Source: Actinomycetota bacterium (GTDB lineage Bacteria; Actinomycetota; Actinomycetes; Nanopelagicales; Nanopelagicaceae). Taken from it: a stretch of 5,490 nt of DNA. Below the pieces are notes generated by a model, which saw only the letters and a program-made list of their open reading frames with translations, ran no database searches and was not told where the DNA came from. The stretch is taken from NCBI GenBank assembly GCA_009700715.1, contig WLLM01000066.1:1-5490 (forward strand), in the 5' to 3' direction. Position 1 is the first letter of the stretch; each line of letters begins with the position of its first letter. Below, in pieces: positions 1 through 5,490 of this stretch. The position numbers were made by a program, and so were the translations under genes.

Positions 1-816
1 GAAGATATTTATGCTGGCGAGAGACTGGTTTTAAAGTCAGGCTCGCGAATTCGTTCTACACAAATCGGTCTTGCTGCATCAATTGGCCGTGATCATCTTC
101 CAACGCGTCCACACCCACGTGTAGTTGTTCTCTCTGCCGGTCCAGATCTTGTTGAACCAGGAAAAGAGTTAAAAGATGGCGAAGAATTTGAAACTAATTC
201 TTGGTTATTAACCACTGCCGTACGCGAAGTTGGGGCGGTTGCCTATCGCGTACACACGATTCCCGACGATGAGGCGCAACTTCAAGCAGTAATTGAAGAC
301 CAATTGGTTCGCGCAGATCTGATCATTATTAGCGGAGAACGTAAAGATGATTCATTTGATTTGATCACCCGCACTCTTGCTGCGATGGGTGAGATAACGA
401 CTGTAGAAATCGCAATCGAATCAAGTGGTCGCCATAACTTTGGCGTAATTGGCCCTGACAAGATCCCAGTCGTCACACTTCCCGGTGATCCCGTCGCTGC
501 CTATATCTCCTTCGAGCTATTTATTCGACCAATGATCCGCACCATGCTGGGCGCAGCAACTATTCACCGCCCATCAATAAAGGCGAAGCTAGAAAAAGCA
601 ATCACTTCATCAGGTGGATATCGCTCTTATATCCGCGCCGTCTTATCCGAAGATGGAAAATCTGTTATGCCACTGCTTTCTCAAGGATCTAGCGCTCAGG
701 ACGAACAAGCAACGCTCTCTGATGCCAATGCATTTATTGCGGTTCCTGAAGGCGATTTAAATATTGCCGCCGGCAGCGATGTGATGGTTGTCGTGCTTGA
801 GCGTCGTTATATCTAG
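1..816 (+). CDS. glp: MoeA/gephyrin-like protein (probable divisome protein Glp), 5'-truncated by window edge
   Basis: The frame is open from base 1 to the TAG at 814-816, giving the last 271 residues; MoeA proteins are usually about 400, so the N-terminal third lies outside. Family landmarks in fragment numbering: V-V-V-L-S-A-G-P-D-L at 41-50 followed by EPG (canonical ATGDEL..PG), the DLIIISG strand at 106-112, NFG at 146-148, the LPGDPVA loop at 160-166 (canonical LPGNPVS), and a C-terminal beta domain (about residues 190-271). Two active-site loops are altered. Where MoeA has SGGVSVG the protein reads SGERKDD (111-117), and where MoeA has IKPGKP it reads IESSGR (139-144), so both lysines are absent. 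From knowledge of the family, actinobacterial MoeA-like proteins encoded near sepX/glpR include Glp, which binds FtsZ and the receptor GlpR at the septum. A divisome role is inferred from this context and the degraded site. The alternative is a diverged molybdopterin molybdotransferase (moeA). Confidence 0.85.
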   Translation, partial: EDIYAGERLVLKSGSRIRSTQIGLAASIGRDHLPTRPHPRVVVLSAGPDLVEPGKELKDGEEFETNSWLLTTAVREVGAVAYRVHTIPDDEAQLQAVIEDQLVRADLIIISGERKDDSFDLITRTLAAMGEITTVEIAIESSGRHNFGVIGPDKIPVVTLPGDPVAAYISFELFIRPMIRTMLGAATIHRPSIKAKLEKAITSSGGYRSYIRAVLSEDGKSVMPLLSQGSSAQDEQATLSDANAFIAVPEGDLNIAAGSDVMVVVLERRYI

Positions 817-824
817 GTAAATAA

Positions 825-1409
825 ATGTCTGAGCACTGGCCGATTTTTCTCGAAGAAGGCGAGCTCTTACTTCGCCCCTTACGGATTCGCGATCGCAGTA
901 AATGGTTGCGGGTGCGCGCGGAAAATAAAGAATGGCTATCTGAATGGGAAGCCACACTTCCGCAAGTTCCTGGTGAAAGTAATTCACGGAAGTTGCCATC
1001 ATTTACCGAAATGGTGCGCTGGCATCGTCGCGAAGCGCGCAGTGGGCGCTCATATTCGCTAGCGATTTGGCATCAAAATACGCAAGGCAGAAACCTCATC
1101 GGCCAGATCACTATGGGTGGCGTGATGTTTGGGGCGATGCGCGGGGCACATATCGGTTATTGGATCGATCGCGCATTCGCTAATCGTGGATTCACGACCC
1201 AAGCGGTAAATCTCGTAACTCGCTTTGGTTTTCAAGAGCTTGGCCTACACCGAATTGAAATAAATATTCGCCCAGAAAATGCACCTTCAATAAAGGTTGC
1301 TGAAAAAGCGGGCTATATCTTCGAAGGTTTGCGCCCCAGATATTTACATATCGATGGAAGTTGGCGAGACCATCACTGTTATGTGAAAGAAAATTCCCAG
1401 GTCATTTAG
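825..1409 (+). CDS. rimJ: RimJ/RimL-type GNAT N-acetyltransferase
   Basis: This 194-residue single-domain GNAT is close to the usual RimJ/RimL length. It should transfer acetyl from acetyl-CoA to an amino group, classically the N-terminus of a ribosomal protein in the cytoplasm. The N-terminal strand LLLRPLRIRD (15-24) is the usual beta1 of the fold. GYWIDRAFANRGFTT (111-125) carries strand beta4 and the pyrophosphate-binding loop, with NRGFTT in place of the commoner RGYAT. LHRIEINIRPENAPSIKVAEK (141-161) is the typical motif B with its Asn, followed by AGYIFEG. The ATG lies 8 bp after the stop of the MoeA-like gene, and the partial Shine-Dalgarno AGGT (815-818) overlaps that stop, so the two are probably cotranscribed and coupled. 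The substrate cannot be read from sequence. Its steady place between glp-like and sepX genes in Actinobacteria leaves open a divisome-related target, but that is inference. Confidence 0.88.
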   Translation: MSEHWPIFLEEGELLLRPLRIRDRSKWLRVRAENKEWLSEWEATLPQVPGESNSRKLPSFTEMVRWHRREARSGRSYSLAIWHQNTQGRNLIGQITMGGVMFGAMRGAHIGYWIDRAFANRGFTTQAVNLVTRFGFQELGLHRIEINIRPENAPSIKVAEKAGYIFEGLRPRYLHIDGSWRDHHCYVKENSQVI

Positions 1410-1444
1410 CCCTCTAAATCCACGGGCCAGCAGGGGTGCTCGTC

Positions 1445-1450
1445 TAACCT
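1445..1450 (+). promoter_or_regulatory. Candidate -10 element for a leaderless sepX transcript
   Basis: TAACCT fits the actinobacterial TANNNT -10 pattern and ends 9 bp before the sepX ATG, which would place transcription initiation at or within a few bases of the start codon. No Shine-Dalgarno sequence is present in the 50-bp gap, as expected for a leaderless message. No convincing -35 hexamer is visible 16-18 bp upstream, so the call is tentative. sepX may instead be read from the upstream operon promoter. Confidence 0.35.
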
Positions 1451-1459
1451 AGTTCCATC

Positions 1460-2236
1460 ATGGCTTCCGGAATTATCTATCTCTCGATCATCGGCATGTG
1501 GGTGGCTTACTTCCTCCCACGCTGGGTTCACGATCGAAATGAATTCTCTGGAAAAAATGTTGAAAGATATAAGAGCGCACTTCGCATAGTTGCTGAAAAT
1601 TCTCCTGGGGGTAGTTCAGGTACCGGAGTCATTCATACAGACTTAGATCGCGAAGCGAAAATTGCGCAGCAACTTATGCGCCGCCGAATTATATTTTCAC
1701 TTATTACTATCTCTTTTGTTATGACGACAGTGGGTGCAATGATGCAAACTCTCGCAATTTCATTTATCGGAGTGCCAGTTGTTGGATTTGTTTTGTACCT
1801 GGCGCATGTTCGTCACCAAACAACAACCGATCGTCTGCGTCGTCGTCGCGTTACACAGATTCATCGCACAACTGTTGGCGTATCTTCAACCAACCTTGCA
1901 GAAGTTGTTGCACCGAAACCTTCGACAGAACATTGGATTCCACTTTCAGAACGCGAATTAACTGGCGTAACAATTTTGCCTAAGGGAACTGCAGCAGCTC
2001 GTGGTGAATGGCAACCAAATTCTGTTCCTGTCCCAACTTATGTAAATGCTCCAAAGGCAATTACTCCTAAGCGCGTGATTGATCTGACAACACCTGGTCA
2101 ATGGAGCGAAGAACAAGAGCGCCTCGAGCGAGAAGCACTGGCTGCTGCTGCACCTTCACGCGATGAAATCTTTGATCAACAACTTGCCGATGAAGCAGTC
2201 GAGCGCATGAAGCAGAACCGCGCCGCTAACGAATAG
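1460..2236 (+). CDS. sepX: SepX/GlpR-family divisome membrane protein
   Basis: This 258-residue protein has an N-terminal membrane helix (about 3-20, ending FLPRWVHDR), typical of the actinobacterial SepX/GlpR family. A cytoplasmic stretch follows (about 21-75, with ERYKSALRIVAE at 35-46 and a Gly/Ser-rich linker). Next come two closely spaced helices (about 77-95 and 97-115) and a basic patch RRRR at 127-130. The C-terminal half (about 140-258) is low in hydrophobicity and probably disordered. It contains the conserved-looking segment WQPNSVPVPTYV (184-195) and RVIDLTTPGQW (205-215), then a charged helix. From family knowledge, SepX in Streptomyces and GlpR in Corynebacterium are septal membrane proteins, and the GlpR cytoplasmic tail recruits the MoeA-like Glp to the Z ring. 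A glp-like gene two genes upstream supports this reading. The ATG at 1460 is chosen because the membrane helix starts right after it. It has no Shine-Dalgarno sequence, so leaderless translation is possible. Confidence 0.88.
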   Translation: MASGIIYLSIIGMWVAYFLPRWVHDRNEFSGKNVERYKSALRIVAENSPGGSSGTGVIHTDLDREAKIAQQLMRRRIIFSLITISFVMTTVGAMMQTLAISFIGVPVVGFVLYLAHVRHQTTTDRLRRRRVTQIHRTTVGVSSTNLAEVVAPKPSTEHWIPLSERELTGVTILPKGTAAARGEWQPNSVPVPTYVNAPKAITPKRVIDLTTPGQWSEEQERLEREALAAAAPSRDEIFDQQLADEAVERMKQNRAANE

Positions 2237-2242
2237 TTAGAG

Positions 2243-3547
2243 CTAAACCCACGAAGGCAGCCACATGCGGGCCTGCCATGAGTCGTAGGTGATCACATCT
2301 CCCGTGAAGACCGGGAGGAAGAATATGAAATTGATAAAGATGACCAGCCCAATTAGCCCAAGAATTGTGTAGATATTTCGCTTATTTTCGAAGTGCAAAA
2401 GAGCAACGTAGGCACAGTAAATAATCGCCAGAATTAAAAACGGCTCAAAGACAATCGCATAGAAACTAAATACGGTGCGCTTTTGAAAGAAGAACCATGG
2501 CAAATATCCCGCGGCAATGCCGGTAACAATTACATTTAGCGGTGGCTCATAACGTTTTACGGCAAAAGATTTAATCCAAAATCCAATTACAACTGCAACT
2601 GCAATCGTTGCTAACCACCAGAGAAGTGGCGTTCCAAGTGCAAGAACTTCCTGCGAACAATGATCGGCGCCGCAATTCTTTGGGGTTTCATAGAAGAAAG
2701 AAGTTGGTCTTCCCATTACCAACCAGCTCCAAGGATTTGCTTGGTAGGAATGTTTTTGTACAAGCCCGGTATGAAAGCCCAACATCTGAGAGTGATAGTG
2801 GATAAATGAAACGATTATGTTGCTCGAATAATCGCGCGCCCAGCCACGTGCGCTAATAAACCATCCCGCCCAAGAAGTTATATAAATTGAAAATGGAATG
2901 AGTGCATATTGAGCGACAGTCTTTAAAGTTGGTTTAATTAAATTTCGCCCAGTGTTGTGGTTGAAAGCTCTATAAAGTGCAACTAAACCAAAGAGCGCCA
3001 AGTAATACAGTGCGCTCCATTTTGTGGCAACCGCTAGCCCAAGTGCAATTCCTGCCCACCAATGCCAACGAGTGAGGAAGAGGTAGGTGGCAAGAAGAAC
3101 AAAGAACGATAGATAAATATCTAAGAGCGCTGTGCGCGAATGCACTAGCGCTAAACCATCCATCGCCATCAGCGCACTTGCCGCAATCGTCAGGTATGAA
3201 TTTCTAAATAAGCGATGGGCAATAAGGGCGATTAATACAATCATTGCAGCGCCCAACAGCGCGCCCATAAAGCGCCAGCCAAATTCGTTATCCCCAAAGA
3301 TCTTTATACCTAGCGCTATCAGCCACTTTCCGACCGGTGGATGGACTACGAACTCTGGTTCTTGCCCCGTAACTTCTACACCGTGCGCTAAATAATCACG
3401 TGCACCATCTACGTAATAAACCTCATCGAAGACAAAACCCTTTGGAGTTCCGAGATGAAAGAGCCGCAAGGCAAGTGAAACCAAGGTGATCGCGCCAACG
3501 TAGATGCGGGTTTTCACATACCTAGCGTACTGAGAGGATGTACCCAT
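2243..3547 (-). CDS. pmt: Protein O-mannosyltransferase, GT39/PMT family, polytopic membrane protein
   Basis: The protein has 434 residues from the ATG at 3547. It transfers mannose from polyprenyl-phosphate-mannose to Ser/Thr of secreted proteins during export, with catalysis on the outer face of the membrane. Signature residues: the acidic pair in FVFDEVYYVDGA (D41, E42) in the first extracytoplasmic loop, HPPVGKW (69-75), RTALLDIYLSFF (138-149), ATKWSALYYL (174-183), then the actinobacterial-type NPWSW..MGRP segment and a CGADHC pair before ALGTPLLWW. Many hydrophobic helices run through to the C-terminus (ARMWLPSWV). It is slightly shorter than mycobacterial Rv1002c-type PMTs, mainly at the N-terminus. 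The reading frame stays open a further 64 codons upstream, but that stretch is antisense to rsmI and not PMT-like. An in-frame GTG at 3517 (11th codon) is a serious alternative start because a -10-like hexamer lies 6 bp before it. The gene is divergent from rsmI and convergent with sepX. Confidence 0.93.
   Translation of the reverse strand: MGTSSQYARYVKTRIYVGAITLVSLALRLFHLGTPKGFVFDEVYYVDGARDYLAHGVEVTGQEPEFVVHPPVGKWLIALGIKIFGDNEFGWRFMGALLGAAMIVLIALIAHRLFRNSYLTIAASALMAMDGLALVHSRTALLDIYLSFFVLLATYLFLTRWHWWAGIALGLAVATKWSALYYLALFGLVALYRAFNHNTGRNLIKPTLKTVAQYALIPFSIYITSWAGWFISARGWARDYSSNIIVSFIHYHSQMLGFHTGLVQKHSYQANPWSWLVMGRPTSFFYETPKNCGADHCSQEVLALGTPLLWWLATIAVAVVIGFWIKSFAVKRYEPPLNVIVTGIAAGYLPWFFFQKRTVFSFYAIVFEPFLILAIIYCAYVALLHFENKRNIYTILGLIGLVIFINFIFFLPVFTGDVITYDSWQARMWLPSWV
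3523..3528 (+). promoter_or_regulatory. Candidate -10 element for the rsmI-metG operon
   Basis: TAGCGT matches TANNNT and lies 17 bp before the rsmI ATG. It overlaps the facing minus-strand hexamer almost completely. A transcript started from it would begin near 3535, inside the apparent Shine-Dalgarno sequence, which weakens the call. No -35 hexamer is evident. Confidence 0.25.
3524..3529 (-). promoter_or_regulatory. Candidate -10 element for the PMT gene
   Basis: On the minus strand this reads TACGCT (TANNNT pattern), 6 bp before the in-frame GTG at 3517-3515. Initiation at that GTG would give a leaderless message and a PMT beginning VKTRIYVG, 10 residues shorter than from the ATG. No good -35 is seen. 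If the ATG at 3547 is used, the promoter must lie elsewhere, inside rsmI. Confidence 0.3.
3532..3538 (+). promoter_or_regulatory. Shine-Dalgarno sequence of rsmI
   Basis: GAGAGGA ends 7 bp before the ATG at 3546, a normal spacing. It is the clearest ribosome-binding site in the window and fixes the rsmI start, just upstream of the first strand of the conserved RsmI fold. Confidence 0.6.
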
Positions 3548-4388
3548 GGCGCTCACGTTGGCAGCAACTCCTCTGGGAAATCCTGGAGATGCTAGCCCGC
3601 GCCTGAAAGAAGCGATTGCCAACGCTGAAATTATCGCCGCTGAAGATTCACGACGTTTCCACCGTTTATGTTCTGATATCGAAGTTACCTTTACGGGTCG
3701 TGTTATCTCTTTCTTTGATGGCAATGAAACTGAACGCACACAAGAAATTCTTGAACTCTTACGCGCTGGGAAAAACGTATTAGTTGTTTCTGATGCAGGA
3801 ATGCCAACGATTAGCGATCCTGGATTTCGTTTAGCGCGCGATGCAATAGCTGAAAATTTAGCGGTAACAGTTATTCCTGGTCCCAGCGCTCCGGTTATGG
3901 CACTTGCTTTATCGGGGCTAGCAACCGACCGCTTTACCTTTGAAGGTTTTCTACCTCGCGCGCTAGGTGCACGCCAATCACTTTATGAATCACTTCGCTT
4001 TGAAGAACGCACCATGGTTTTCTTTGAAGCTCCACATCGAATTACCGAATCAATTCAAGATGCACTTGCTGTATTCGGTAGCGATCGCGTCGCTGCAATT
4101 TGTCGCGAAATGACCAAAACTTACGAAGAAACGGTACGCGGAACTCTCGTCGAATTACTTGCTTGGTCTACCTCGAAAGAGATTTTGGGGGAGATCACCA
4201 TGGTTATCGCTGGAGCCGCAGTTGGCACTGCAGAAGTAACCGCTGATCAGATGGTTGCGCGAGTTCGTGAATTTGAGGCTGCCGGAATGGATCGCAAGGG
4301 GGCAATTGCAACGGTGGCCGATGAATTCGACCTGCCAAAGCGGATCGTTTATGCAGCGGTAGTTGATGCGAATAAGATGCGTCCGTGA
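3546..4388 (+). CDS. rsmI: 16S rRNA (cytidine1402-2'-O)-methyltransferase RsmI
   Basis: The 280-residue protein has the full length of the RsmI (YraL) family, which methylates the ribose 2'-O of C1402 in 16S rRNA using S-adenosylmethionine, tuning the decoding centre. The tetrapyrrole-methylase fold is clear. ATPLGNPGD (7-15) opens the N-terminal domain, AEDSRR is at 32-37 (usual AEDTR) and SDAGMPTISDPG at 82-93 is the hallmark loop. PGPSA at 111-115 lines the cofactor pocket. FEAPHR (160-165), CREMTKTYEE (186-195), RGTL (198-201) and GEITMVI.G (215-223) follow. A small C-terminal helical domain with KGAIATVADEFDLPK (251-265) completes the family architecture. The start is fixed by the GAGAGGA site and by alignment with the family N-terminus. 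The gene starts 2 bp into the divergent PMT coding region and overlaps metG by 4 bp, so RsmI and MetG are probably made from one message. Confidence 0.97.
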   Translation: MALTLAATPLGNPGDASPRLKEAIANAEIIAAEDSRRFHRLCSDIEVTFTGRVISFFDGNETERTQEILELLRAGKNVLVVSDAGMPTISDPGFRLARDAIAENLAVTVIPGPSAPVMALALSGLATDRFTFEGFLPRALGARQSLYESLRFEERTMVFFEAPHRITESIQDALAVFGSDRVAAICREMTKTYEETVRGTLVELLAWSTSKEILGEITMVIAGAAVGTAEVTADQMVARVREFEAAGMDRKGAIATVADEFDLPKRIVYAAVVDANKMRP

Positions 4389-5490
4389 AATCTTTCTACC
4401 TAACAACGCCGATTTACTATGTAAATGATGCGCCGCATATCGGCCATGCATATACAACTGTGGCCGGCGATGTCTTAACTCGTTGGCATCGCCAGCGCGG
4501 TGAATCGGTCTGGTTCCTAACAGGTACTGACGAACATGGTCAGAAAGTCATGCGCACAGCAGAGCAAAATAACGTTGCTCCCCAAGCTTGGGTTGATCGC
4601 TTGGTGCAAGAGGCATGGAAACCAAATTGGACTGCGTTAAATATCGCAAACGATGATTTCATCCGCACGACCGAACCGCGCCACACAGAGCGTGTACAAA
4701 AGTTTCTGCAATCACTAAAAGATGCTGGGCATATCTACGCTGGTAAATATGAAGGCCCTTACTGCGTTGGCTGCGAAGAATTTAAGCTTCCTGGCGATCT
4801 AATTGATGCTGATGGACAGAAGCTCTGCCCAATTCACAGCAAGCCAGTCGAACTTGTAAATGAAAATAACTGGTTCTTCCGTTTATCAGCATTTGTTGAG
4901 CCACTCCTTGAGCACTACCGCAACAATCCAGATGCGTGCCAACCCGAAAGTGCGCGCAACGAAGTTGTCTCTTTCCTCGAAGGCGGCGTTTCAGATCTTT
5001 CAATTTCTCGCTCTACATTTGATTGGGGAATACCAGTTCCTTGGGATACCGATCAAGTTGTCTACGTTTGGTTTGACGCACTCCTTAACTATGCAACTGC
5101 AGTTGGTTTAACTGATGAGCCTGATACAGAAGGCGGCAAGAAGTTTGCGCAAACTTGGCCAGCAGATGTGCACCTAGTTGGAAAAGATATTTTGCGCTTC
5201 CATGCAGTTATTTGGCCTGCAATGTTGATGGCAGCAGGCCTTGAAGTCCCTAAGAAAGTTTTTGCACACGGTTGGTTGCTTGTCGGTGGCGAAAAGATGA
5301 GTAAGAGCAAGCTCACCGGTATCGCACCATCAGATATCACCGATCACTTCGGTGTTGATGCTTTCCGTTATTACTTCTTGCGCGCAATCCCATTCGGCAG
5401 CGATGGCTCTTTCTCTTGGGAAGATATGTCAGCTCGCTACACCTCAGAGCTCGCAAATGACTTTGGCAACCTCGCTTCACGCCTTGCTGC
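4385..5490 (+). CDS. metG: Methionyl-tRNA synthetase, 3'-truncated by window edge
   Basis: The first 368 residues of a class I methionyl-tRNA synthetase are present; the enzyme charges tRNA-Met and initiator tRNA with methionine using ATP. The N-terminus KSFYLTTPIYYVN leads into the HIGH motif (H18-H21). A connective-peptide zinc knuckle of the single CxxC/CxxH kind is formed by C127, C130, C148 and H151, as in the Thermus-type enzyme. VWFDALLNY begins at 228, HLVGKDI at 263 and KMSKS is at 304-308; all catalytic signatures are intact. The anticodon-binding helical domain has only begun at the window edge, and relatives are roughly 500-600 residues, so a third or more is missing. The start is GTG at 4385, overlapping the rsmI stop in GTGA. 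No Shine-Dalgarno sequence precedes it, so translation probably depends on coupling to rsmI. The reading frame is clean throughout. Confidence 0.97.
   Translation, partial: MKSFYLTTPIYYVNDAPHIGHAYTTVAGDVLTRWHRQRGESVWFLTGTDEHGQKVMRTAEQNNVAPQAWVDRLVQEAWKPNWTALNIANDDFIRTTEPRHTERVQKFLQSLKDAGHIYAGKYEGPYCVGCEEFKLPGDLIDADGQKLCPIHSKPVELVNENNWFFRLSAFVEPLLEHYRNNPDACQPESARNEVVSFLEGGVSDLSISRSTFDWGIPVPWDTDQVVYVWFDALLNYATAVGLTDEPDTEGGKKFAQTWPADVHLVGKDILRFHAVIWPAMLMAAGLEVPKKVFAHGWLLVGGEKMSKSKLTGIAPSDITDHFGVDAFRYYFLRAIPFGSDGSFSWEDMSARYTSELANDFGNLASRLA

Noticed and set aside
304..816. Short separate gene starting at the TTG at 304
   Set aside because: The same frame is open and MoeA-like all the way back to base 1, so the TTG is an internal leucine codon.
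1429..1440. AGCA-GGGG-TGCT mini hairpin after rimJ as a terminator
   Set aside because: The stem is only 4 bp, with no T tract behind it; too weak to call.
2256..2277. GGCAG/CTGCC hairpin as the sepX terminator
   Set aside because: It has a bulged stem, no T tract, and lies within the coding sequence of the PMT C-terminus, whose residues explain it.
3132..3395. 87-residue plus-strand open frame inside the PMT gene
   Set aside because: It is antisense to the conserved FDE and HPPVGK region of the PMT gene; its composition is explained by that gene.
3548..3739. 64-codon open extension of the PMT frame on the minus strand
   Set aside because: It is antisense to the highly conserved N-terminus of rsmI, has no PMT-like features, and the PMT family begins at or after the ATG at 3547.
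4155..4457. 100-residue minus-strand open frame across the rsmI-metG junction
   Set aside because: It lies antisense to two clear conserved genes, has no recognisable domain and no start signals; a shadow frame.

Overview
The window carries six protein-coding genes packed almost end to end. Two are cut by the window edges: the first at its 5' side and the last at its 3' side. The gene set and order (MoeA/gephyrin-like protein, RimJ-type acetyltransferase, SepX/GlpR membrane protein, then a divergent PMT mannosyltransferase and rsmI-metG) are typical of Actinobacteria. The base composition looks moderate rather than high-GC, with A/T-ending codons common. Intergenic gaps are 0-50 bp and start signals are minimal. 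Together these suggest a streamlined, low-GC actinobacterium such as the freshwater Nanopelagicales/acI group. That placement is inferred from gene order and style, not from a database search.

Left block, + strand (1-2236). A MoeA-like protein (3' part only) ends 8 bp before a GNAT acetyltransferase. After a 50-bp gap comes a three-helix membrane protein of the SepX/GlpR divisome family. The MoeA-like protein keeps the fold landmarks but has lost the usual GGVS loop and both lysines of the KPGKP loop. This fits the corynebacterial gephyrin-like protein Glp, an FtsZ-binding divisome component whose membrane receptor is GlpR. This block is therefore best read as a cell-division module rather than as molybdenum-cofactor synthesis.

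Middle, - strand (2243-3547). A polytopic protein O-mannosyltransferase (GT39) converges on sepX with only 6 bp between the stop codons. Its 5' end faces and overlaps the start of rsmI.

Right block, + strand (3546-5490). rsmI (16S rRNA 2'-O-methyltransferase) overlaps metG (methionyl-tRNA synthetase) by 4 bp in a GTGA junction. The two form a translationally coupled pair devoted to translation. The metG gene runs off the window after its KMSKS motif.

The ~30 bp around 3515-3548 must hold the start signals of both the PMT gene and rsmI, and shows facing, overlapping -10-like hexamers. I see no RNA genes, mobile elements, CRISPR arrays or notable repeats. No stretch longer than 50 bp lies outside a gene.
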